From the NCBI GenBank assembly GCA_902592615.1, contig CACJFI010000009.1, positions 1 through 57,400 on the forward strand: DNA of 57,400 bases, read 5' to 3'. Made by a program: the position numbers and the translations under genes. The stretch comes from an uncultured SAR116 cluster alpha proteobacterium. GTDB taxonomy: Bacteria > Pseudomonadota > Alphaproteobacteria > Puniceispirillales > Marisalimonadaceae. The notes below the pieces were generated by a model. The model saw only the letters and a list, made by a program, of their open reading frames with translations. It had not been told where the DNA came from and ran no database searches. Shown here in pieces: positions 44,543-53,897 of the stretch; position 1 is the stretch's first letter; the number at the start of each line of letters is the position of its first letter.

Positions 44543-45760
44543 ATGAAAAATTCATTAGACGGAATAAAAGTATTAGATCTAACAAGAGTTTTAGCAGGGC
44601 CTTATTGCACCCAAATGCTTGGTGATCTTGGTGCAGAGATAATAAAAGTAGAAAGGCCAGGAGGAGGGGATGATACTAGAGGATTTGCTCCACCATTTGT
44701 AAAAGATGAAAATGGAGAAGAGACGGATTTAAGTGCGTATTATTGTGGAGCAAACAGGAATAAAAAATCAATAACTGTCAATCTTAGTAAAAAAGAAGGT
44801 CAGGATTTAATAAAGAAACTACTTAAAGATTGTGACATATTAGTAGAAAATTTTAAAACAGGTACATTAGGAAAATATGGTCTTGGTTATAATGATTTAA
44901 AGATGAAGTTTCCTAGATTAATATATTGTTCTATCACTGGTTTTGGACAGACTGGTCCTTATGCATCTAGACCAGGCTATGATGGTTTAATTCAAGCAAT
45001 GGGAGGTGTCATGGCTCTTACTGGAGAACCTAATGGAGAGCCGATGAAAGTTGGAGTTCCTATTGGAGACTTGATGGCTGGAATGTTTGCATCAGTAGGA
45101 ATTCTTGCAGCTGTTAGACATCAAATTCAAACCGGAGAAGGTCAATTTATTGATATTGGTATGTTAGATACACATGTTGCATGGCTTGCTAATCAAGGAA
45201 TGAATTATTTGTCTACAGACAAAAACCCTGAAAGACTAGGTAATCAGCATCCTAATATTGTTCCTTATCAAGTCATGCCTACATCTGACGGATATATCGT
45301 ACTTTCAGTTGGAAATGACCCAACTTTTGAGAGATTTTGTAAATTAGCTGGCGAAGAAAAGTTAATTAATGATCCAAAATTCAAAACCAACGCGGACAGA
45401 GTGTCAAACAGAGAATTTGTTACTAATGTTTTAAACGAAATTACCAAGAAACACACTTCCAAGTGGTGGCTCAAAGAGCTAGAGAAAGAAAAAATTGGAT
45501 GTGGTCCAATTAATACATTAAGTCAAGTTTTCTCAGACCCGCATGTTAAGGCTAGAGAAATGATAGTGAATATGGATCATAAAAAAACAGGCAAATCTCC
45601 TCTAAAATTAATAGCAAACCCAATTAAAATGCATGAAACGCCACCAAGTTATAGAATGCCACCTCCATTACTTGGAGAACATACAGATGAAATTCTATCT
45701 GAAATAATTGGTCTCAGTGAAGCAGAGATAAAAAATCTAAAAGATAACGAGATAATCTAG
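44543..45760 (+). CDS. Class III CoA-transferase (CaiB/BaiF type)
   Basis: Transfers CoA between an acyl-CoA and a carboxylic acid through an aspartyl-CoA thioester or anhydride. The 405-residue protein has GIKVLDLTRVLAGPYCTQMLGDLGAE-type N-terminus (seen as DLTRVLAGPYCTQML), RLIYCSITGFGQTGPYASRPGYD and the catalytic Asp in GVPIGDLMAGMFA. Possible acids include succinate, oxalate or branched acyl groups. The AAGAGA before the ATG is weak. An MFS transporter follows 21 bases downstream, suggesting uptake and activation of the same organic acid. Confidence 0.93.
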   Translation: MKNSLDGIKVLDLTRVLAGPYCTQMLGDLGAEIIKVERPGGGDDTRGFAPPFVKDENGEETDLSAYYCGANRNKKSITVNLSKKEGQDLIKKLLKDCDILVENFKTGTLGKYGLGYNDLKMKFPRLIYCSITGFGQTGPYASRPGYDGLIQAMGGVMALTGEPNGEPMKVGVPIGDLMAGMFASVGILAAVRHQIQTGEGQFIDIGMLDTHVAWLANQGMNYLSTDKNPERLGNQHPNIVPYQVMPTSDGYIVLSVGNDPTFERFCKLAGEEKLINDPKFKTNADRVSNREFVTNVLNEITKKHTSKWWLKELEKEKIGCGPINTLSQVFSDPHVKAREMIVNMDHKKTGKSPLKLIANPIKMHETPPSYRMPPPLLGEHTDEILSEIIGLSEAEIKNLKDNEII

Positions 45761-45781
45761 TTAATTATTCTGAAAGTATTT

Positions 45782-47023
45782 ATGGTTCAGACACAAAACA
45801 AAAATCTCATTCCTGAAATTGAGTATGATAGTCTAAGGTCATGGATTAGATTAGTTTTTTTATTTATTGTTGGTGTTGTAGGCACTGTCGGTATGTGGTC
45901 AGTTGTAGTTGTAATGCCTGCATTAGAAACTGAATTTGCCATCGATAGAGGTAAGGCAAGTTTGCTCTATGCTACTACTATGGTTGGTTTTGGATTAGGT
46001 AATTTTTTAATTGGAAAAGTAATAGATAAATTTGGGCTTAAAATTCCAATTATTGTCGCAGTTATTCTTCTTTCGTCATCTTATTTAATAGCAATGATCT
46101 CCAATGAATTTTGGCATTTATTGGTTTTACAAGTTTTTATGGGTACGGCTGCATCAACTTTTTTTGGTCCCTCTATGGCGGATATTGGAAATTTTTTTGA
46201 AAAACATAGAGGACTAGCAGTAGCAATAGTTGCTAGCGCCAATTACGTAGCAGGTGGTTTGTGGCCACTCTTTATTAGTCATTTGCTAGAGTTTAGTAAC
46301 TGGAAAGAAGTCTATTTTTATATTGCAATAATCTGTTTAGTAATTATCTTTCCAATTTCATTAATATTAAAAAATAATATTATTAATTCAAATAACCAAG
46401 ATATTAATTTGAATAATGAAAATAACACTATTAAGAATCTTTCACCCAAAACTTTACAAACTTTGTTAGTATTAGCTGGTATTGGTTGTTGTCTTGCGAT
46501 GGCAATGCCTCAAGTTCATATTGTTGCTTTATGTGTTGAAAGAGGCTTTGGTCTAACTGTTGGAGCTCAAATCTTATCTGTGATGTTATTGTCTGGAATG
46601 ATAAGTAGGATTGGTTTTGGATTTTTATCCGATAAAATTGGGCCAATATATACCATTTTCATTGGATCATTATTACAAATGTTGTCTTTAGTTTTTTTCT
46701 TACCATTTGACAGTCAACTGTCACTATTCATTGTGTCTTTGATGTTTGGTTTATCTCAAGGTGGGATTGTTCCAGCATATGCTATGATAGTTAGAAAATA
46801 TCTTCCAATTGAAGAAGTTGGAGAAAGAGTAGGTTTGGTTATAATGGCGACTATCGTAGGTATGGGGTTAGGTGGTTGGATGTCTGGAGAAATATTTGAT
46901 CTTACTCAATCTTATAAACTTGCATTTGTTAACGGCATATTTTGGAATTTAACAAATCTACTTATTGTCACGTTTATTATGTGGAAAGTTTACTTCCAAA
47001 AGGATAGATTTATCTACAGTTAA
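45782..47023 (+). CDS. MFS transporter (monocarboxylate/oxalate-type)
   Basis: A 413-residue, about 12-TM carrier. The MFS loop motif is seen as GKVIDKFGLKIPI after TM2 and GFLSDKIGPIYTI in the second half. A hydrophilic loop rich in Asn (NSNNQDINLNNENN) separates the two six-TM halves. GSVVVVMPAL-like early sequence and similarity in style to monocarboxylate/oxalate carriers suggest an organic-acid substrate. Position between a class III CoA-transferase and a Gate-domain protein supports import of a carboxylate, by inference. Confidence 0.87.
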   Translation: MVQTQNKNLIPEIEYDSLRSWIRLVFLFIVGVVGTVGMWSVVVVMPALETEFAIDRGKASLLYATTMVGFGLGNFLIGKVIDKFGLKIPIIVAVILLSSSYLIAMISNEFWHLLVLQVFMGTAASTFFGPSMADIGNFFEKHRGLAVAIVASANYVAGGLWPLFISHLLEFSNWKEVYFYIAIICLVIIFPISLILKNNIINSNNQDINLNNENNTIKNLSPKTLQTLLVLAGIGCCLAMAMPQVHIVALCVERGFGLTVGAQILSVMLLSGMISRIGFGFLSDKIGPIYTIFIGSLLQMLSLVFFLPFDSQLSLFIVSLMFGLSQGGIVPAYAMIVRKYLPIEEVGERVGLVIMATIVGMGLGGWMSGEIFDLTQSYKLAFVNGIFWNLTNLLIVTFIMWKVYFQKDRFIYS

Positions 47024-47037
47024 TTAAAGAGTTTTAG

Positions 47038-48009
47038 ATGAATAAAATAAAAGAACTTACAAAATCAAGTTTTGAAATCACTTATGAGTTATTCATCGTA
47101 ATGATCCCTACTTTGATAGTAGTAAAAATACTTGATGAAATAGGTTTTGTTGAAATTTTAAACAAGATTTTTGCACCTTTAATGTTTTTGTTAGGATTAC
47201 CAGAAGCTATTTCATTAGTTTTTACCACTTCAATGTTAACTAGTCCTTATGCTGGTTTAATAGTTTTCTCAGGACTTCCAGCTGATATGTCATTTACTGC
47301 TGCTCAAGCAAGTGTTCTTGGGCTTCTTATTTTATTCACACATTCTTTACCAATAGAAGTTATTATTTGTCGAAAAGCTGGCGTTAGAGCTCGTGCAATG
47401 ATATTTATTAGATTAGGTTTAGGAATACTATCATGTTATTTTTTGAATTTATTTTTTGAATTAACAGGATATATGAATTATCCTGCAACTATTTTATTAC
47501 CAAGTCTTGAGAGTGCGCCTGACCTTTTAAGTTGGGGGATTTCTCAATTAAAAGGTCTTGGAATAATTTTCATTATTATAGTCGCTCTTGTCATTATTTT
47601 AGATTTTTTAAAATATATTGGTATTGAGAAACTAATTGAAAAAGCCTTAAAACCATTTTTAAATTTTCTTGGTGTTGGCGAAAAAGCGTCAACAATAGCT
47701 GTTGTAGGAGTAACATTAGGTATAGGCTTTGGAGCTGGTCTTTTAATTAAAGAAGTGAAAACTGGAAAACTTCACTACAAGGACGTGTTTGGTGTATTAG
47801 TTTTAGTAGGAATGCTTCACAGCATTATTGAAGATACTGCGGTCATATCATTAATAGGATCAAACATAATTATAACTTTGTTTCTAAGGGCTGTTCTTAC
47901 ATTGTGCATCGTTTACGTCTTTATGAGGTTGGGTGCGCATTTTACTAAGGAATTTTGGCAAAAACATCTTACAAATTATAATATCCCAGAATATAAACCA
48001 AATTCTTAG
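47038..48009 (+). CDS. Gate-domain (nucleoside-recognition) membrane protein
   Basis: A 323-residue, about eight-TM protein that resembles the Gate/nucleoside-recognition family (SpmA/SpmB, FeoB C-terminus, CNT-like). Two Gate-like halves are visible: one around IMPTLIVVKILDEIGFVEIL and LTSPYAGLIVFSGLP, the other around LGVGEKASTIAVVGVTLGIG and MLHSIIEDTAVISLIG. Substrate unknown; family name reflects early annotation more than proven nucleoside transport. It starts 14 bases after the MFS gene in the same direction and overlaps the SDR gene (opposite strand) by four bases. Confidence 0.75.
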   Translation: MNKIKELTKSSFEITYELFIVMIPTLIVVKILDEIGFVEILNKIFAPLMFLLGLPEAISLVFTTSMLTSPYAGLIVFSGLPADMSFTAAQASVLGLLILFTHSLPIEVIICRKAGVRARAMIFIRLGLGILSCYFLNLFFELTGYMNYPATILLPSLESAPDLLSWGISQLKGLGIIFIIIVALVIILDFLKYIGIEKLIEKALKPFLNFLGVGEKASTIAVVGVTLGIGFGAGLLIKEVKTGKLHYKDVFGVLVLVGMLHSIIEDTAVISLIGSNIIITLFLRAVLTLCIVYVFMRLGAHFTKEFWQKHLTNYNIPEYKPNS

Positions 48010-48704
48010 TAGGGAATTATTGTGTTGTCCCAAGCAAATATTTTGCCGTTATCAATTACTGTTTTTGTATCAATAACGTTCACTAATTTCTTAGCTGAAA
48101 ATTCTGGAGAGAAATACTCCTTATTCTTTTTCTGAAATGGTCTCGACAATTTTGAATCTACAGTACCTGGATGAAGCCCAAAAATAATACTGTCGTGATT
48201 TGATCTTTGTTGTTCAATTGATAAACCTTTTAAAATCATATTTAAGGCTGATTTTGAAGCTCTATATGAATACCAACCACCAAGTTCATTGTCCTGAATG
48301 CTTCCAACTCGCGCAGAAATTGATGCAAATTTAGTTATCCTATCCCTGTAGAGGCAAGGTAAATAGTATTTAGCAATCAATGCAGTTGGTATAGTATTAG
48401 CATTAAACATATCTAAAAATTTTTCAGTAGATAAATCTCTGATTGATTTTTCTGGATTATCTAAGGCACCAATAGCAACTATAATTATATCCAATTTAAT
48501 TTGTAGAGAGGAAGCGGCTTCAGCTAGGCTTTGTTCGTTGCGATAATCAACTTTTATCGATTTTATTAGATTATTTTCAAATTCTTCACCTGATCTTGAA
48601 TATGCAATAATATTATCAATATTTGGTTTATTTATATATTCAATACATAAAGCCTTACCAATTGCACCAGAGCTTCCGAAAATAGCTATATTTAAATTTG
48701 TCAT
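48006..48704 (-). CDS. Short-chain dehydrogenase/reductase (C-factor-like)
   Basis: A 232-residue SDR. Cofactor motif GSSGAIGKAL, substrate/catalytic segment SISARVGSI with a Ser, and the active-site YRASKSALNMILKG are present; HPGTVDSKLSRPF follows. This matches the small csgA/C-factor-like SDR subgroup rather than fatty-acid reductases. No substrate can be given. It is a single minus-strand gene between plus-strand genes, convergent with the Gate protein and divergent from the next hydrolase. Confidence 0.88.
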   Translation of the reverse strand: MTNLNIAIFGSSGAIGKALCIEYINKPNIDNIIAYSRSGEEFENNLIKSIKVDYRNEQSLAEAASSLQIKLDIIIVAIGALDNPEKSIRDLSTEKFLDMFNANTIPTALIAKYYLPCLYRDRITKFASISARVGSIQDNELGGWYSYRASKSALNMILKGLSIEQQRSNHDSIIFGLHPGTVDSKLSRPFQKKNKEYFSPEFSAKKLVNVIDTKTVIDNGKIFAWDNTIIPY

Positions 48705-48797
48705 TGGATAAACTTTTAGTCTAAGAATTGAATTTTTGAGCGATTTACTTTATTTGATACATATAGTCATCTTATAATAAAATACAAAGAGACAAAT

Positions 48798-49520
48798 ATG
48801 AAAAATAATAAACCTCATTTCTTACTAATTCACGGTGCTTGGCATGGAGGATGGGTTTGGAATGAAATATCTGAAATATTGAGCTATCAAGGGTACAGTG
48901 TTTCAACGCCGACTTTAACTGGTCTAGGCGAAAAAAAGCATTTATTATCATCTAAAATCACAATTGATACGTTCATTGAGGATGTAGTTAATCATATTAT
49001 TTTTGAAAATCTTAATAACATTATACTTGTCGGTCACAGTTTTGCTGGAAGTGTAATAAGTGGTGTTGCAGACAAATTAAAAGATAGAATACAAAAATTA
49101 ATTTACTTTGATGCTGTGATTTTAAAAGATGGTCAAAAACCTTTTGATATTGCTCCGAAAGAATTAGTTAAACAGAGAATTGAATTAGCAAAAAGATTTG
49201 GAAATGGTATATCAATCCCAGCTCCAAGCGCAGACGCATTTGGAGTATTTGACGTAAAAAAATCATTATTACTTGAAGAGAAATTGACACCACATCCACT
49301 TAGTACATATCAGTCAAAGCTTACAATTAAAAATGAAATAGGGAACGGTATTCCTTTATTCTACATATTTTGTAATGATCCTATTTATAAAAGTCTTGAA
49401 AGTTCTAGAAAAGTAGTACGTAAATTGAAATGGCCAATTTTTGAACTAAATGCAGGACATGATGCTATGTTAACTCATCCAAAAGAAACTTTAAATTTAC
49501 TTATGAAAATTTGTAACTAA
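48798..49520 (+). CDS. Alpha/beta hydrolase, esterase type
   Basis: A 240-residue serine hydrolase of the group containing plant methylesterases and pyrethroid-hydrolase-like bacterial proteins. The oxyanion segment is LIHGAWHGGWVW, the nucleophile Ser is in VGHSFAGSV, and the catalytic His is in NAGHDAMLTHP. An Asp is likely in IFCNDPIY. It follows AAAGAGACA before the ATG. Possible role is cleavage of an ester substrate for the downstream acyl-CoA genes. Confidence 0.87.
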   Translation: MKNNKPHFLLIHGAWHGGWVWNEISEILSYQGYSVSTPTLTGLGEKKHLLSSKITIDTFIEDVVNHIIFENLNNIILVGHSFAGSVISGVADKLKDRIQKLIYFDAVILKDGQKPFDIAPKELVKQRIELAKRFGNGISIPAPSADAFGVFDVKKSLLLEEKLTPHPLSTYQSKLTIKNEIGNGIPLFYIFCNDPIYKSLESSRKVVRKLKWPIFELNAGHDAMLTHPKETLNLLMKICN

Positions 49521-49542
49521 AATATTAATATTGGAGGTTAAA

Positions 49543-50709
49543 ATGACAGCTTGTATAACTGGATGGTCTCATAGCAAGTTTGGTGTAAATGTAGAACAAA
49601 CTTCTGAAAATATGATTGCAGACGTTGTTAAAAAAGCTATCGAGCATGCAGAAATTTCTGCTAAAGAAATAGACGCTATTTTTGTTGGAACATTCAATAA
49701 TGGCTTTCAAAAACAAGATTTCCATGGTGCACTACCTGCTGTTTCACAATCTGATTTAAGACACGTACCTGCGATGAGAGTTGAAAATGCATGCGCTACT
49801 GGTTCTGCTGCCATTCATACCGCGATGAATGCAATTGAAGCAAAAAAAGCAAAAACTACTCTAGTAGTCGGTGTAGAAAAAATGACTGATGTATCTTCTG
49901 ATAAAGTTGGCGATATTTTACTAGGTGCAAGTTATAGACCTGAAGAAGGTAGTACAAAAGGTGGATTCACTGGAGTTTTTGCATCTATTGCTAAGTCTTA
50001 TTTTCAAAAATATGGAGATAAATCTAATATACTAGCAAAAATTGCAGCTAAAAATCATGAAAATGGTTGTTCAAACCCATTAGCACATATGCAAAAAAAT
50101 CTTGGCTTTGAATTTTGTAATTCTATTTCAGAAAAAAATCCTTATGTTGCTGAACCTTTAAGAAGAACCGATTGTTCTATGGTATCTGATGGGGCGGCGG
50201 CACTAATAATACAAGATTTTGATTTGTCGCTTTCTGCAAAAAGGGCTATTGCATTTAGAGCAAGAAGGCATGTTAATGATATTCTTCCACTTAGTAAGAG
50301 AGAAAAAACTAAATTTGAAGGTGCGCGTCAAGCTTGGCACCACGCTCTTTCAGATGCTAAGATAACTCTAGACGATTTATCTTTTGTTGAAACTCACGAC
50401 TGTTTTACAATCGCCGAACTTATTGAGTATGAAGCAATGGGCTTAACTAAAATAGGTGAGGGCTATAAAGCTATTGAAGAGGGTTGGGTTCAGAAGACTG
50501 GTAAATTACCCATAAACCCCTCTGGGGGACTGAAGTCAAAAGGGCATCCCGTTGGTGCAACTGGAGTATCTCAACATGTTATGTCTGCGATGCAATTGAC
50601 TGGAGAAGCTGGAGATATGCAAATCATTAAACCAAATTTAGCGGGTATATTTAATATGGGTGGCGCTTCTGTTGCAAATTATGTATCAATTTTAGAAAGA
50701 CTACGCTAA
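49543..50709 (+). CDS. Thiolase family protein (acetyl-CoA acetyltransferase/SCP2-like)
   Basis: A 388-residue thiolase-fold enzyme. The nucleophilic Cys is in VENACATGSAAIH, and the C-terminal His motif is NPSGGLKSKGHPVGATG, with FVETHDCFTIAELIEYEAMG before it. These features match the SCP2-thiolase/acyl-CoA acetyltransferase branch, which cleaves or builds 3-oxoacyl-CoA. The start is ATG 49543, preceded by a clear GGAGG; the in-frame TTG at 49531 overlaps the binding site and is rejected. It is beside an enoyl-CoA hydratase and two acyl-CoA dehydrogenase genes, so it likely completes a beta-oxidation-type route. Confidence 0.9.
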   Translation: MTACITGWSHSKFGVNVEQTSENMIADVVKKAIEHAEISAKEIDAIFVGTFNNGFQKQDFHGALPAVSQSDLRHVPAMRVENACATGSAAIHTAMNAIEAKKAKTTLVVGVEKMTDVSSDKVGDILLGASYRPEEGSTKGGFTGVFASIAKSYFQKYGDKSNILAKIAAKNHENGCSNPLAHMQKNLGFEFCNSISEKNPYVAEPLRRTDCSMVSDGAAALIIQDFDLSLSAKRAIAFRARRHVNDILPLSKREKTKFEGARQAWHHALSDAKITLDDLSFVETHDCFTIAELIEYEAMGLTKIGEGYKAIEEGWVQKTGKLPINPSGGLKSKGHPVGATGVSQHVMSAMQLTGEAGDMQIIKPNLAGIFNMGGASVANYVSILERLR

Positions 50710-50752
50710 GAAATATTTTTTAATGTTTCCAAACATTAATTTTTTAATTGCA

Positions 50753-51550
50753 TCATGAGTTTTTATAATTAGGTTTTCTCTTTTCTAGTAGCGCGTCTAT
50801 TGCTTCTCTGTGATCATCAAGTTGTTGTAACATGCTTTGTTGGCTAGCAGCCATTTCTAATGCATCTTGCAAAGGAACGTTTTGTGACATTCTTAGTAAA
50901 CGTTTGGCTCGTCTGGATGCTTCTGGAGGTTGAGCGGCAATTTTTTTAGCTAATTGTTGAGCTTCAACTATCAAAATTTCGTTGGGTACTACTTTTGAAA
51001 CAAGACCCCAATCTAGAGCTTTATTAGCATCTAGAACATCACAAGTTAGGATCATTTCATTAGCTCTTGCCAAACCAATTATTTTGGGCAGGAACCAAGA
51101 TCCTCCATCTCCTGGTATAATACCTATTCTTAGGAAACTCTCTGAAAATTTTGCATCCTCACCAGCTATTCTGATATCACACATTGTACAAAGATCATTA
51201 CCTGCGCCTATAGCATGACCGTTAACTGCTGCTATAACAGGGACATCAATAGAATTCATAGTTAAAGGAATTTTTTGAATACCAAATCTGTACCAATCTT
51301 CAAGTTGTGCTTGAGTCATTTGATCTTTTGTAGTCATATCTTTTATTTCTTGAAGATTGCCACCAGAAGAAAAACTTTTTCCTGCTCCGGTTATAATAAC
51401 ACACCCAACATTTTTGTCTTTATCAGCTTTTTGTATATATTCCACTAAGCCTTCCACAATGTCCTCTGAAAGTGCATTTCTCGTATCAGGTCTATTAAGT
51501 GTAATTTTGACAATTCTATCATCTTGTTCATATAAAACAGATTTTGACAT
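50753..51550 (-). CDS. Enoyl-CoA hydratase
   Basis: Crotonase-fold enzyme of 265 residues. CVIITGAGKSFSSGGNL and AVNGHAIGAGNDLCTMCDIRIA form the oxyanion hole, and FSESFLRIGIIPGDGGSWFLP has an acidic residue in the region of the second catalytic Glu (GDGG rather than the more usual DGG/EGG). The start is well supported by GAGG ahead of the ATG. It lies 25 bases downstream of the short acyl-CoA dehydrogenase gene in the same direction, so the three minus-strand genes likely form one operon. Confidence 0.9.
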   Translation of the reverse strand: MSKSVLYEQDDRIVKITLNRPDTRNALSEDIVEGLVEYIQKADKDKNVGCVIITGAGKSFSSGGNLQEIKDMTTKDQMTQAQLEDWYRFGIQKIPLTMNSIDVPVIAAVNGHAIGAGNDLCTMCDIRIAGEDAKFSESFLRIGIIPGDGGSWFLPKIIGLARANEMILTCDVLDANKALDWGLVSKVVPNEILIVEAQQLAKKIAAQPPEASRRAKRLLRMSQNVPLQDALEMAASQQSMLQQLDDHREAIDALLEKRKPNYKNS

Positions 51551-51575
51551 ATTTCACCTCAAGTTTTCTTCGAAA

Positions 51576-52604
51576 TTAAGTTAAATATTCCCACAAGTTT
51601 TTATTGTTTTTTTCAAGAAATCTTTTGCCTAAAAATTCTTCCCAAAAAGATTCATTTCCAAAGTCATTTCTCCAACTATTTAAATTTTTTGTAAAATAAG
51701 ATAATTCATACTCCTTGGTAAATCCAATTGCTCCATGAACCTGATGCGAAATAGCTATAATTTTCCCAGCTGCAAAACCTGCTCTAATTTTTAATATTGC
51801 TGTATCGCTAGAATTTTTTTCACCTAAACCTAGTTCGGTAATTGTCGATAGGGCTGCAGACGAGGCTGACAATTCAACTGCCATTTCTGAAATTTGGTGT
51901 TGTATAGCTTGAAACTTTGACAAAGCTCTACCAAACTGTTTTCTTTCTGAACAATAGTTTATTGACAAATCAAGAACCCTTTCCATTGCACCGATCATTT
52001 GAGCTGATCTAAGAATTGCACCTAAAAAATTGAAATTAATATTATTTTTAATGGGTTTAATTTCAGCAATATTTAAATTCTCCACTTTGATATCGTACCT
52101 TGGTTCAGCTAAGAAGTTCTTTTTATGTATAATCTTTCCATTAATTTCATTGATTAAAATTGCTTTTTTGACATTGTTTAATTCATTAACAATCAATAAA
52201 TTTTTAGTAAGGTTAAGGTATGGAACTGATAAAATCTCTCCAGAGATCATATTGTTTTTAATTTGTAAATTTTTTGTATTAGTAGCAAAAGTTACAATGC
52301 CGTTTGGTGGATTTATATCTGACTCAGATAATATATAATTTGATAAAATTGTTTCAGATAAGGGTAAAGGAGTTCCATGTTTATTTACAATTTTAATCAA
52401 AGGTAAAATTGAAAAAAATGGTATTTCATAACCACCAAACTTTTCTTTAACTGATATTTTTGGAAGTCCATTTTTTTCAATATCATTCCATAAATTTAAT
52501 ATATCAGTATTTTCAGAATCTATGTTTTTTCTTAAACCATGACTTACGTGTTTTTGTAAAATTTTAGAAGTCGTTTCTAAAATTATTTCCAATTCCTCTA
52601 TCAT
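51576..52604 (-). CDS. Acyl-CoA dehydrogenase, small (beta-type) subunit
   Basis: An acyl-CoA dehydrogenase-fold protein of 342 residues, shorter than a standard subunit and with a poorly conserved N-terminal domain. The C-terminal helical domain carries CSERKQFGRALSKFQAIQHQ and VHGAIGFTKEYELS, but the usual catalytic Glu position in the GGxxE-type C-terminal helix is not seen. It begins with ATG overlapping the full-length dehydrogenase stop (ATGA, four bases). Such pairs are known as heteromeric alpha2beta2 acyl-CoA dehydrogenases in steroid and branched-chain catabolism, so a heteromer is inferred. Confidence 0.85.
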   Translation of the reverse strand: MIEELEIILETTSKILQKHVSHGLRKNIDSENTDILNLWNDIEKNGLPKISVKEKFGGYEIPFFSILPLIKIVNKHGTPLPLSETILSNYILSESDINPPNGIVTFATNTKNLQIKNNMISGEILSVPYLNLTKNLLIVNELNNVKKAILINEINGKIIHKKNFLAEPRYDIKVENLNIAEIKPIKNNINFNFLGAILRSAQMIGAMERVLDLSINYCSERKQFGRALSKFQAIQHQISEMAVELSASSAALSTITELGLGEKNSSDTAILKIRAGFAAGKIIAISHQVHGAIGFTKEYELSYFTKNLNSWRNDFGNESFWEEFLGKRFLEKNNKNLWEYLT

Positions 52605-53755
52605 CTTAGGCCTAACTGTCTAGCAATTATACCTTTCATTATTTCAGTTGTGCCTCCTCTTAGAGAGTTTGATGGAATTCTTAATGTTGCATCTTGAAAC
52701 AGATTTTGTAATTGATTTGGCCATTCATGGAGCGGAACGATATTTGAGAATTCTCTTAATGTTTCAATCATCATCTTTTCAAATTTGTTACCTAATTCTT
52801 TTACAAATGCTGCTTGTGTCTCAGGAGATTCACCATTTTGTAGCATTGAAGCAACCGAAAAACTCATTCTTCTTAGTGTTTGTATTTCAGAAATTAATTT
52901 ACCAACTATCTTTGTGCCTGAATGAATGAGTGAGTTTCTGAATTCATTTATAAAACTATCTAGTAATGTGAAATGAGAGAGAAATCTTTCTGGACCAGAT
53001 CTTTCTAGGGCAAGTTCACCAACAACTTGTTTCCAGCCTTTGCCTTCTTCTCCTAAAAGAGAATCATCTGACAATTCAACATTGTCAAATAAAGTTTCAT
53101 TAAAATGTCTTTGACCAGTCATGTCGGGAATCCCAGTAATCTTTACGTTTGGAAGAGACAAATCAACCAGAAATTGAGAAAGACCTTCATGCCTGTTTTT
53201 CTCAGATGCTGGACTAGTTCTAGCTAGAACAATCATATAATGTGCTAAATGAGCGCCAGTAGACCATATTTTTCTACCCTCAAGTTTCCAGCCATCCTTA
53301 GTTTTGGTGGCTTTCGTTTTTACTGAGGCTAAATCCGAACCAGAGTCAGGTTCACTCATTCCAATAGCAAAAAAACACTCGCCAGCTGTTATTTGAGGAA
53401 TAATAGAAGATTTCTGTTTTTCATTTCCATATCTCAAGATTTGACTTCCGCTCTGTCTATCAGCTATCCAATGAGCTGCTACAGGAGCTCCTGATGATAA
53501 TAGTTCTTCTGTTACTACGTATCTTTCTAAAGCTGTTCTTTGATGTCCGCCATATTCTTTAGGAAATGACATCCCAAGCCAGCCTTTTGATCCAATTTTT
53601 TTACTAAAGCTTGGATCAGCTGAAAAAACCCAGGCATCTGGAGATGGTGTAAATTCATTATTATTTATACAGGTTGTTATAAATTCTCTTACCTCTTTTC
53701 TAAGATTTGAGAGTTCGTTTGTTTCTTTTATAAATGGAAAATTGAATTTTGACAT
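52601..53755 (-). CDS. Acyl-CoA dehydrogenase, catalytic (alpha-type) subunit
   Basis: FAD-dependent dehydrogenase of 384 residues. FAIGMSEPDSGSDLASVKT is the FAD/substrate signature, WKLEGRKIWSTGAHLAHY follows, and the C-terminal SLRGGTTEIMKGIIARQLG places the catalytic Glu. Its full-length domain order contrasts with the shorter partner encoded downstream with a four-base overlap. It is the first gene of a likely operon with the small subunit and the enoyl-CoA hydratase. Likely substrates are bulky or branched acyl-CoAs, by analogy with other heteromeric enzymes. Confidence 0.92.
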   Translation of the reverse strand: MSKFNFPFIKETNELSNLRKEVREFITTCINNNEFTPSPDAWVFSADPSFSKKIGSKGWLGMSFPKEYGGHQRTALERYVVTEELLSSGAPVAAHWIADRQSGSQILRYGNEKQKSSIIPQITAGECFFAIGMSEPDSGSDLASVKTKATKTKDGWKLEGRKIWSTGAHLAHYMIVLARTSPASEKNRHEGLSQFLVDLSLPNVKITGIPDMTGQRHFNETLFDNVELSDDSLLGEEGKGWKQVVGELALERSGPERFLSHFTLLDSFINEFRNSLIHSGTKIVGKLISEIQTLRRMSFSVASMLQNGESPETQAAFVKELGNKFEKMMIETLREFSNIVPLHEWPNQLQNLFQDATLRIPSNSLRGGTTEIMKGIIARQLGLR

Positions 53756-53897
53756 TAATACTTCTTTTCAGTTGGTTACTACAACTAAACTAAATAATTA
53801 AAGGTAAACGTCAATAGAATTAATAGAATATAAATAAGTTTAATTATTGATATTAAGAATTTCATAATTTAATCTTTTTACGATCAAGGAGGTGGAA

